Shown piece after piece: positions 44,315 through 53,900 of a DNA stretch of 64,000 bases. The DNA lies in assembly GCA_905221605.1 (NCBI GenBank), contig CAJNDS010001890.1, positions 811,501 through 875,500 of the forward strand. Direction: 5' to 3'. How positions within the stretch are numbered: the stretch's first letter is position 1; the number at the start of each line of letters is the position of its first letter. Source of the DNA: Symbiodinium natans. Its lineage: Eukaryota; Sar; Dinophyceae; Suessiales; Symbiodiniaceae. The position numbers were made by a program, and so were the translations under genes. The notes below the pieces were generated by a model that was not told the origin of the DNA, did no database searches, and worked only from the letters and a program-made list of their open reading frames with translations.

Positions 44315-44448
44315 CTTCCGGAGCCAGGCTTGCCTCTGGACCTCCGACGCTCGCAGCTCTCTGCGCCTGCCCGTTCTTGATCGGCCAGCACGCGATCTTC
44401 GCTGGCCACCGGGACGCTTGCTGGCATCCCGCTCAGCACGTCACGCAT
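44315..44448 (-). CDS. Possible first exon of a minus-strand gene
   Basis: ATG then 44 open codons (MRDVLSGMPASVPVASEDRV...) to a GGAAG|GTTTAG donor. No acceptor AG is seen just upstream, so the ATG may be the translation start. Bracketed by CCCTAAA (left) and TTTAGGG (right). Confidence 0.5.
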
Positions 44449-44452
44449 CGTC

Positions 44453-44581
44453 GTTTAGGGTTTAGGGTTTAGGGTTTAGGGTTTAGGGTTTAGGGTTTAG
44501 GGTTTAGGGTTTAGGGTTTAGGGTTTAGGGTTTAGGGTTTAGGGTTTAGGGTTTAGGGTTTAGGGTTTAGGGTTTAGGGTT
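44453..44581 (+). repeat. Telomere-like array (TTTAGGG)
   Basis: Eighteen perfect units, right flank of exon 44448-44315; the CCCTAAA partner is 44256-44313. Confidence 0.95.
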
Positions 44582-44611
44582 CTTCATTGATCCTCGGGCC
44601 GAATACGGATT

Positions 44612-44634
44612 TGTGTGTGTGTGTGTGTGTGTGT
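44612..44634. repeat. Dinucleotide microsatellite (GT)n
   Basis: About 11 units. Confidence 0.9.
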
Positions 44635-45388
44635 CATCCTTGCCGTACCTGAGAACTGGACCTAGAGCCATGGCCACACACCTTGGGGCCGTGTTTCATG
44701 CCTCCGCATACTCAGGGCTTTCGGGGTTGACAGGGTTTGGGGCTTAGGATGGAGTGTTATCTACGGTTGACATTACATCCCTGTCGCCCCCTCGACCAGA
44801 AGCCCCAAAGCCCATACGCCCCTCGGCCCGAAACCCTATCAACTTCAATGCCAGCAAACCCGTCTTAGCGAGCTACAGGGTTTAGGGTTTATATGGTTTT
44901 TGAGGTTTCTAGGGTTTATAGGGTTAATAGGGCAGAGTACTGTAAACACTAAACCCTAAACTCTAAACCCTAAACCCTAAACCCTAAACCCTAAACCCTA
45001 AACCCTAAACCCTAAACCCCAACCCTAAACTCTAAAGTCGGAGTTCCTCAGGAATCGTGTGGATCGCGGGCTCCACAACGCCTCTGCTCCAGCTGACGTT
45101 CCCACAGAGTTGGGGCTCAGGGTGTGGGGTTACGGTTTTTAGGGTTTCAGGGTGGGGGCTTTGAGGCTTCTTAAGGGTTTTAGGGTTTAGGGTTGAGGGC
45201 TTTAGGGTTTAGGGCCTTTGGGGTTGAGGGTTTGGGCTTTTCACGGTTTTAGGCTCCTCAACGCAAGCTTTAGACCCTGGATGCTGAGCTTGCCCCGAAT
45301 TCTTCAACTCACAAAGTCAAGCCCTAAACACAGCGGAAGGAGCCTGCTTGCACAGTTGTACCTAAGGAACTTGCTTATTCATCACGCG

Positions 45389-45493
45389 TTGGGATGGTCC
45401 CCGTGACACTAACAGTCATTCATAGGGAATATGATACGGGGTAATTACTATACTCCCTACTGAGGACTGTTAGTATAGGGGGGAAAATCCCAA
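45389..45493. repeat. Introner-like element, family B
   Basis: TTGGGATGGTCCCC at left, GGGGGGAAAATCCCAA at right, inner ACTAACAGTCATTCAT / GGACTGTTAGTATA. Confidence 0.75.
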
Positions 45494-46900
45494 ATCACAC
45501 TCGTAACCCAACCTACAGTACGGACCCATGAACCTAGAACAAGGGGGCCACTCTCTGCAAGCCTTGAATCTTAAACCCTAAACCCTCAAAGATCCCAACC
45601 GGGGAATAACCTTAAGGACCACATGAACCCCCAAAAGGTCAATGGTTCGTGAATGGTTTATTTACCCTAGCAAGGATGAAAGTAGCATGAGGTATGTGAC
45701 CCCTAAAACCTAAACCCTCAACCCTAAACCCTCAACCCCGAACCCTGGTAGGGTGATGTGGTTTCTGGGGTACCGCGCCTTCCACATTGCAGAGTGCGTG
45801 CGCCAAGGCATCCTACGAGTCCGTCGAAAACAAGGGATCCAGGCACTTGCTAAACCCTAAACCCTAAACCCTAAACCCTAAATCCCAAACCCTAAACCCT
45901 AAACCCAAGGTTGTTGGGATCCTTATAGAAGACCCTAAAGCCAGCTCCTTGAAGGTGCTCTGAGGCCCTTCTAGTTTAGGGTTAGGGGTTTAGGCTTTAG
46001 GGCTTCGGGGTTTTTAGGTGGTTTAGGGTTTAGGGTTTAGGGGTTTTTAGGGGTTAGGGTTTAGGGTTTAGGGTTAGGGGTTTAGGCTTTAGGGTTTTGG
46101 GTTTTTAGGGGGGTTAGGGTTTAGGGATTTAGGGATTTAGGGTGTAGGGCCATGTCTTCAATGGCTGGGGACGGCCCGGAGGCTCTTTTGCATCCATCTT
46201 CTTTGTACGAGGTCCAAGACTATATATACATATGAAAAAACTACATGTCATATATACATGTATATGTATGTGTATATATATATATACATATGTAATAGGT
46301 TTAGGGGTTCGGGTTTAGGATATATATATATATATACATGTATATGTATAGTAGGACCCCTCTGGAGGTTTAGGACTCACATGGAATGTTGTGACGATCA
46401 GCGCAGGACGCCTGACCCACTACAGGCTCTAGGAGGGTCTTGAGCATAAGGCTCCAGATTAAGAACCCTAAGCCCTAAACATGCCCTAAACCCCAAACCC
46501 CAAACCCTAAACCCTAAACCCTAAACCCTAAACCCGAAACCCTAAACCCTACACCGGTCCTGCAGCTGCGAGACATCGCCCTCCCCCTGCGAAGCAAGCC
46601 CGGGACGCGGTCTACGGTTCTAGGGCGTGCGAGGCTTCAATGTTTGTCTGGGGTTTTAGGGTTTCTAGAGTTGAGGGTTGAGGGTTGAGGGTTGAGGTTT
46701 ACGGTAAAGTTTAGGGTCTATAGGGTTTAGGGTTTCCGGGTTCCTAAAACCTGAAACCCGAAAGTCTGTCAAGCCGGAATGCTGGACCGAAACACGAGGC
46801 TCTAGACGGGGCCCTGCACCCGCCAGCCCCCGGACACATGCAGATTGTGCAGTGGTGCCTACTGCTGTGAGGGTGCTGCAAACCCTGAGATCAGATCAGG

Positions 46901-46952
46901 GGGGGAGAGAGACAGAGCGAGAGAAAGAGAGAGATCGAGAGAGAGAGAGCTT
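46901..46952. repeat. GA-rich simple repeat
   Basis: GAGAGACAGAGCGAGAGAAA and similar purine-only sequence. Confidence 0.85.
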
Positions 46953-47324
46953 AGAAAGAACTACATGTCGGAGGCCCGAAACCACAGGCGAACCCAAGAC
47001 CCCAAAGACCCCAAGAAGCCCAAGGAACCAACTTGTAAAACACCAAGTTTGCTGCCCTGTCCATCCCCCCGATCTAGAGCATGTGCTTGAGGGCTTTGGG
47101 CTGAGGCTTGAGGGAGGGTTTAGGCATTAGGGTTTGGGGTTTGTTTAGGAGTTGGAGGGCATAGGAGGGGGCTGACCGCCAGGGCTTTACCATGCTCAGT
47201 GGAACCCACCAAACCCTGAACCTCCCTTCAGGATCAAATGAACCCTACACGGTTTGGGGTTCATGTGGCCTGATAAGGAGTATCGTAGTATGCATGGGGT
47301 AGATGACCCCAATTTCAGGGATTA

Positions 47325-47428
47325 CCCAGGAACAAAAAGGGTACCCTTTTGGTTTGAAAGAGGATTCTAAACTATAAGGGAACCCCAACCCTGATAAACG
47401 GAAATAAGGGGCTACTCCGGGTCCTAGG
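47325..47428. repeat. Introner-like element, family D
   Basis: ACCCAGGAACAAAAAGGGTA at left, AATAAGGGGCTACTCCGGGT then CCTAG at right. Confidence 0.6.
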
Positions 47429-48994
47429 GTTCCGTAAACCCTAAACCCTAAACCCTAAACCTAAACCTTATAAACCCTAAACCCTAAACCCTAAACCTAA
47501 ACCCTAAACCCTAAACCCTAAACCCTGAACTTTGAACCTCGGTTCGCAGCCTGCGGCGTTGGCGGGGCTGCGGGCGCGGGCTTGGCTGACGAGTACGCAT
47601 CCAACGAGGGCCTGCGCGCAGACGAGACGGCACAATTAGGGTTTAGGGTTTAGGGTTTGGGGTTTGGGTTTAGGTAAAGTCTGAAGCTTCGAGTGCTTGT
47701 GGGGGGGGGGGGGTTGGGAAGTGGGGCTTGTGAGTTGTGAGGTCGAAAGAGCTCAAGCAACATGATCATGAGCTCCAAACACGAGATCTTGCTTCGGTGG
47801 GTCTCAGAAATGGGCGGGCTTATGAGCTGAACAAACCCGGCACGCTAGACTCTAGCCCTTCAATCCTAAACCCTAAACCCTAAACCCTAAACCCTAGACC
47901 CTAAACCTCTGAAACCGAAAGCCCTGCCCGAGAGCTTCCCCGTGGCCTACTCCGCGTCGCAGGGAGCTTCTGCAACCTTAGCCAAGTCAGGGGTTTAGGG
48001 GTTTAGGGTTTAGAGGGTACCCCTAAACCCACAACCAACCACAGCAGGGTAGAGGGAAAACCATAGTAAGCCCTATAGCCCAGCATGGCCCACAGGGAGG
48101 GCGGCCTAAAACCTAAGCCGCAGCCCTAAACCGTAAACCCTAAACCCTGAACCCTGAAGCCCCCATGAACCATGAACCACAGGGGCGGAGGGGATACCAT
48201 AGGGGTGGACGCGGGAGTCAGAGTCCCCAGGCGTCCCCCAAGCACAAAGAGGGTTTCGGGTTTGGGGTTTAGGGTTTAGGGTTTAATTAGGGCTTAGGGT
48301 GTAGGGTGTAGGGTTTAGGGCAAAACCCCAAACCTCAAACCCTAACCAAAAACGACCTGCAAGCTTAAAACGACCGCAACCCCCCCCCCCCCCCCCCTTC
48401 GATTTCGACACGCATCAGGATGTAACCCCAAAGCACCACGCACCCTAAGCCCCAACAAGGGTAAGTAGTTCCTCTATTGCCAGCCAGGGCCAATCTGTAT
48501 ACGTTTGACGATGCGGGGCCCTCATAAGGGTAAGGATTTCGAAGGAATGCAAAAAAGAAGCATTTAGCCGGCTTGAAGGGGCTCAAAAGGGAACCTCACC
48601 CTAAAAACCCTAAACACTCAACCATCAACACCCAACCCTAAACCAGAAAGTGCACTCACCGCCCCAAAATGAACCTCTTGCATGGTGAGTGGCACTGCCG
48701 AGTTTCGCTCGGGCTGTGGGCGGTCGCCTGGGGCAGAAGGCGTTTAGAGTGTAGGGCTTGCTCGGGAAATTGGGTTTGAGCAGCGCTGCTGCAAAAACCG
48801 TTTGGCAGATTCTTCTGTCTGCTGCAAGAGCAAGGTTTATGGTCCCTGTGGTACCTAGTCTTCGTAAAGTGGGAAACCTTTAGCCCATTTTGGGAAGTAA
48901 GCTCCCGTATAGGTCCGAAGGCTAGCCCAGTTTGCCCTTCGTTCCCCCCAAAAAGGGTAGCTCGTGGGTTCTTATCAACAGAAGCCCTATAAGG

Positions 48995-49198
48995 GTCCAT
49001 GTACCTAAATAGGGAAACTTGGACCTAAAGTACTTCTTTCGCAGGGACTTTGCCTAAGTATATGGTGAGTTGCTGCTTACATGACGGTCCTTTTGCGGTA
49101 CCCTAAATATGAAATTAGGGGCCGCCATATAATGAGGACCCCAAACGGGACTTATTTTAGAGGACCCTAAACCCTAAACCCTAAACCGGTACATGGAC
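48995..49198. repeat. Introner-like element, family A, enlarged
   Basis: GTCCATGTACC start and CCGGTACATGGAC end next to the exon at 49199; the middle contains a GGGGTCC-type segment similar to 31380-31430 and three CCCTAAA units. Confidence 0.65.
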
Positions 49199-50565
49199 TT
49201 AGGGGAGGTGAGTCGTGCCATGTCTTGCATCCCCAGCGACAGCTCGCAGATCGCAGCCATTGCGCAGGACTCCTTCGCATCGGTTTAGGGTTCAGGGCTC
49301 AGGGGTTTAGGGGGGTAGGGTTTAGGGTTTAGGGTTTAGGGTTTAGGGTTTAGGGTTTAGGGTTTAGGGTTTAGGGTTTAGGGTTTAGGGTTTAGGGGGT
49401 TTAGGGGGTTTAGGGTTTAGGGTTTAGGGTTTAGGGTTTAGGGTTTAGGGTTTAGGGTTTAGGGTTTCGGGTTTAGGGATTAGGGTTTAGGGATTAGGGT
49501 TTAGGGTTTAAGTTTAGGGTTTAGGGTTAGGGTTTAGGTTTAGGGTTGTGGTCGGCTCACAAAAATGACGCCGGAAACTTGACGCAAGCGAATAAGGGCC
49601 GCAATGTTCAGAAAGACCCGTAAACGACTCTCATCGGGGGACATGAGCATAGTGGGGCTTCGGGGCTGCCAAGCGTTCAAACCCTAAACCCTAAATCCCA
49701 AACCCTAAACGGCTCCCGGATGCACGCCCAGGCTGGGGCGCCGCCATCTCAGCAGCTCTCTGGGCCTCGGGGGGAGGGGAAAAAACAATCAGAGTCAGGT
49801 TAGGTGGGGTTTAGGGTTTAGGGTTTAGGGTTTAGGCTTTGGGGTTTAGGGTTTAGGGTTTGTGGGGTTGAGGTTTATAGGGTTACAGGGTTGTAGGGGT
49901 TTATAGGGTTTGGGTTTATAGGGTTTAGGGTTTACAGGGATGCAGGGTTCAGGGTTTAGGGCTTAGGACCCTTTCAGTTGGCTAGCTTCCCTTCTAAAGA
50001 GATGTTTTGCTGGCTGTCCCGATTTCTGGTTTATAAGAGGCTTATACGTAAACAGTACCTACCCACCTAGTAAACTAGGGTTTAGGGTTTAGGGTTTAGG
50101 GTTTAGGGCTTAGGGTTTAGAGTTTAGGGTTTAGGGCTAGGGGGCTAGGTAGTTTAGGGTTTGAAAAGATATTTTTCAAGATGGCTTAAGAGCCTTAGGG
50201 ATCCCAGGGTCTTTGGGACGGATACGGCTTCTCTAAACCCTAAACCCTAAACCCTAAACCCTAAACCCTAAACCCTAAACCCTAAACCCTAGACCCTGGC
50301 GAGAGCGACTGAGCTCCTCAGCGCTTCTAGGCGCGGCGCGCACCTTACATGTGGTAGGCCCTCGGGATCTCATGAACCCGGGCCCGCCACACAACCCCAA
50401 CGCCCAAAAACCCCAAAGCCTATAATTGCAACGTTGAGCCCTAAACCCTAAACCCTAAACCCTAAACCCTAAACCCTAAATCCTAAACCCTAAACCCTAA
50501 ACCCGAAACCCTAAAGCCTTCCTGCGTGCCACAAGCGCGAGGTCCTCAAACCCTACATGCTCGAA
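49199..50565 (-). CDS. Exons of a minus-strand gene next to the retrotransposon
   Basis: Four exon-like segments: 50565-50518 (FEHVGFEDLALVARRK; acceptor CGAAAG, GC donor), 49765-49711 (acceptor CCCGAG, donor GCC|GTTTAG), 49665-49561 (35 codons, SPTMLMSPDESRLRVFLNIA...; donor TTT|GTGAGC), 49272-49199 (ESCAMAAICELSLGMQDMAR; family A donor). The last two join in phase. The plus-strand reading of 49203-49282 is also open, but the phase agreement favours minus. The copia element was inserted 76 bp upstream (in gene direction) of the first listed exon, so probably in its intron. Unknown function. Confidence 0.5.
49314..49548 (+). repeat. Telomere-like array (TTTAGGG)
   Basis: About 235 bp between two minus-strand exons (49272-49199 and 49665-49561), hence intronic. 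Confidence 0.95.
50436..50515 (-). repeat. Telomere-like array (CCCTAAA)
   Basis: About 11 units directly beyond the GC donor of exon 50565-50518. Confidence 0.95.
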
Positions 50566-50636
50566 CTTTCGGAATCGTTGACGGCGAGGCCGAAGCGAAA
50601 ACCCTAAACCCTAAACCCTGAACCCTAAACCCTAAA

Positions 50637-50641
50637 CCCTA
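50637..50641. repeat. Target-site duplication, left copy (CCCTA)
   Basis: Five bases immediately before the 5' LTR match the five bases after the 3' LTR. The site lies within a CCCTAAA array, so identity could be coincidental, but the length is normal for copia integrases. Confidence 0.65.
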
Positions 50642-50862
50642 TGCGGAGCTGCAACTGGTATTGTAGAAAAGAGTTGGTGATGTGAGTTGAAGGGGTCAAT
50701 GAACCCGGATATTTTTGGCTCAAGAAACGTGGGCAATGCGCCCTACGGAAAAGGTGTGTTTGGTTGTGCTTTGGGTTTTGTCTTCGGTTGTTCCAGGGGA
50801 ATCAAGGGCTTCTGTTGGGGCTGACTGTTTTGTTCCCTGTCCTCCTTCGGTTGCCCCCCGTA
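50642..50862 (+). repeat. 5' LTR (221 bp)
   Basis: Direct repeat of 60332-60559. It begins TGCGG and ends CCGTA. It differs from the 3' copy by T versus G in the TGTGAG/TGGGAG segment and by lacking the second GCTCAAG. It should carry the element promoter and the R region, but no TATA box or poly(A) signal is obvious. Positions 50713-50724 read TTTTGGCTCAAG, identical to the last 12 nt of the dinoflagellate spliced leader. Confidence 0.95.
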
Positions 50863-50876
50863 GGTTATGAGCCCAA
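50863..50876 (+). promoter_or_regulatory. Primer-binding site of the half-tRNA type
   Basis: GGTTATGAGCCCAA directly abuts the 5' LTR. Its reverse complement contains GGGCTCATAACC, the anticodon stem-loop of eukaryotic initiator methionine tRNA (anticodon CAT), not the tRNA 3' end. Drosophila copia and yeast Ty5 are known to prime from such an internal initiator-tRNA fragment. Assignment to that mechanism is by motif match only. Confidence 0.8.
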
Positions 50877-50924
50877 ATTAGGCTTCCTGCGGAATTGGTA
50901 AAGATTTTTCGTTTGTTTAACGCC

Positions 50925-53900
50925 ATGGACATGATGCGGCGTCGCTCTGAGCCTGGACTGTCGCCAACGGCCAATGAAGCCGAAGGAAATCGTGGTGATG
51001 GGGGTGAAGATCGACAACAAATGGTACAAGCACTGACAGATGGTAGGGAGGTTGCAATGATACAACCAACGCCTCAGGTGGAAAACGAAGTGGTTCCGGT
51101 TCAAGCAGCAAATCCTTTCTGGAGCGAGCGGGCTCAAGAAGAAATGAGACTTAGGCAGTCAAGGCCGGCAAGTCTTCCCGCGAGCGGAGGGGATAGGAGT
51201 GGTGAAGGTACGAGAAGACCGCCTTCGCTGCAAGATCTTTTGGGTCAGGAACCTGCACCTGTTGAGAGACCATCGTCAGGCTTAATGGGACAAATGGAAC
51301 GAGGTACTATTGGTGGAGTGCAAGCCGACGAAGAACTCATTCCTGATGTTAGTGGTGAAGAGCAATCTGAAGATATGGCGGTGGTGAAGCGTGCGCTGAA
51401 AGAGTTGCTTGTGCAGACAAAGGAGCTGGGGAACAGGTTGCATCGGGTGGAGGAAAAAAGCTATACCTCTGCTGCATCTGGGTCAGCTTCAAGGGCACGG
51501 AGCTCTGGAGTGGTGGACGCAAACACGGCATATCCTCTAGGAATGACTCCAGAGAAGCAGTACCTGCCAGGACAAGTTTTCTACACGGATGGTATGGGTG
51601 GTTTTTGGACTGTGTTGCCTGATGGGACATGGCTGCCTATTGAGGGCTACGACCTGCCAAAGGGTTGTGATCTTCAATCCTTGCCTGGGTCCAGGAAGGG
51701 GGATGTTCAAGTGGAGGATGAAAAAGAAGTGCCAATGATGCATGTAGCTGAAGGGAAGAAACCCTCCAGATTGCCTCCATTGAATTACCCCACGGGAGGT
51801 CCTGCAAGTGGTGGATATGCAAGTGGACCACCTGGTTTAACACATGTTCCGATTACTTCCGTGCCATCAGGTGTTGATGGTTCTGCCGCACCTGTGGGGA
51901 ACCAGCCCGGTTTTGTTTCAGCTCGGGAAACTGCAACGCAAGAGAACTCAGCAGGATCGGGTGGATATACAACGGTGGATGATGTTCCGTATCGGTGGAA
52001 AATGGTCGCTGGGAAGTTGGAATTAGAAAAGGTTCCGCTCACAGCTGTTGCGCCCGGTATAGGACATGGACTACCTCAAGGGCCTGGTGGTAAGGTCAGT
52101 TTACCTCCTGGAGCAGTGGTGCCACGTGGTATGCCAATCACTGGTGATAGTTCTGGAACCGAACGTCCGGAGGCTCTCGGGAAGCATGTGATGAGCCTTC
52201 CAACTTTGGCAGACTACACACCAAGCAATCCGACGGCACTGGGTGATTGGATCGCAATGATCGAACCAATGTTGTCTTCACTGACAGATACAGGAAGAGT
52301 GTGGTGGAAATGCGTCTACTCAAAGGCATATCAAGCGTATGCCAAATGGTTGAGTGTTTCTCCGCTGGAAAGGTTGGGCATCAAGGCTGAGCTGGAAGGG
52401 CTCAAAATGGTTCAAACTGTGCATGTTTTGTTGGAGCAGAGAGCGGTGTCTTTGCTGCTACAGGCGATCCCGGAGAGATTGAAGACCGAGATCGTTTCCA
52501 CTCGAATGTTGGGGTCAGTGATGATATTTTACAAATTGCTGACGGTCTACCAACCAGGTGGAGCAAATGAGCGCAGCACAATGTTGAACTTCTTGGTGCA
52601 ACCATCTCCAGCAACCTCGATCTCAGAGGCCATAAAGGGAGTGCGTCAATGGGCGCAATGGCGTTTCCGATTGAGGGAGTTGAGAGCGGCTGAGCCGGAC
52701 GCTACCTTGCTTATCAAGGGATTGGATGGTTTGTCATCCGCGTTGCTGGCGAAACACCCTACGGTTCATTTCAGAGTGGCATCCTTTCGGGAGAAATTGG
52801 GGGTGGACTACTCGCCGACCTCTGAAACTGCGACAAAACTAGCTGAAATGTTACAGGCAGAGTTTGAACTGCTATTGCATAGTGCTGGTGAACAAGAGGT
52901 GAAGCAGGACTCGGACGCCAAGAAAAGGGCCAGGTTAAACAAGGCCCAAAAGGGAACTGGTGACGAGACAGAGGAGGGTGACAAAGGCAAAGGGAAAGGA
53001 AAAAGGTACAGCGGAGATGGTGAACGTCCTTTCTGTTGGATATATGGGAAGACCGATGCGGGGTGCAAGTTCGGATCCCGCTGCAAATTTCGCCATGACA
53101 AAGACTCCCTTGAACGAGGAAGATGTTTTGAGTGTGGGGCCGTTGGCCATCTGCAGCCGCAATGTCCATATAAGGATGGTGCAAGTTCCAATGTGGACTC
53201 AAATCCTGAGAGGAGTAGATCTAAAGGGAATTCTCCCAAAGGGGGAAAGGGCGGCAAAGGTGCGAAATGGGGAAATGCCAAAAAGGCAGAGGTAGCTGAA
53301 GGGGGAGATGAGACGGCTAATGCGGGATTGGATAAAGGTTCTGCAAGTCCCTCATCGCCATCAACGGCCAATCAGGTCCTTGTTGAAGCGTTAGAGGTGC
53401 TGAAATCTATGAAGCTGTCATCAGAACAGTCGGCATCAAACGGGGATCCCAGTATTCGAATGTTATGTGGCTCTGGGCTGCTTCAGCAGGAAGGGAGAGT
53501 GGCGTTGGTGGATACAGCTGCTACGCATCTTGTGCGGACGCTTTTTCCATGGGAATGTTTACCAGACACTACTGTTATGGTGCAAAGCGCGCTTGGTGGT
53601 GTGACAATGAGGATTACAGAGAAAGGGACGTTGATTAGGGAAGACAATGGGCCCCTGATTATCCCTCTCTGGTTGATTTTGGAGTTTGGGGCGAACCTCA
53701 CTGTGATCAATGGGATGTGTCACGTGGGGGCAAAATCTTCGCTGGACCAGCTCTTGTGGTTTGAACATGGCTGTTTGGTTATGGATTACAAAACAGCTGA
53801 AAAAATGGTTTTGCATGCTGAAGGGCAGCGTGTATCTTGGTCCCATTCTCAATGGAGGAATGGAAGGGCGGACTGTGGAGTCGGTTCGTCGGATGCCACG

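Larger units (their letters stand above)
44449..49198. other. Telomere-like mosaic with exon-like islands of uncertain strand
   Basis: Islands: 46572-46615 (plus: LRDIALPLRSKPGT, acceptor CCTGCAG), 47546-47629 (plus: CGVGGAAGAGLADEYASNEG; minus also open with CGCGCAG acceptor), 47930-47985 (plus: LPESFPVAYSASQGASATLA) and 48650-48960 (minus frame of 114 codons). Neighbouring well-supported exons are minus. Also family B and D elements and AT-rich hairpin-like sequence at 46217-46348. Confidence 0.35.

Noticed and set aside
49203-49282. Plus-strand exon reading AMSCIPSDSSQIAAIAQDSF
   Set aside because: The minus-strand reading of the same bases joins in phase to the neighbouring minus exon at 49665-49561, so minus is preferred, though not proven.
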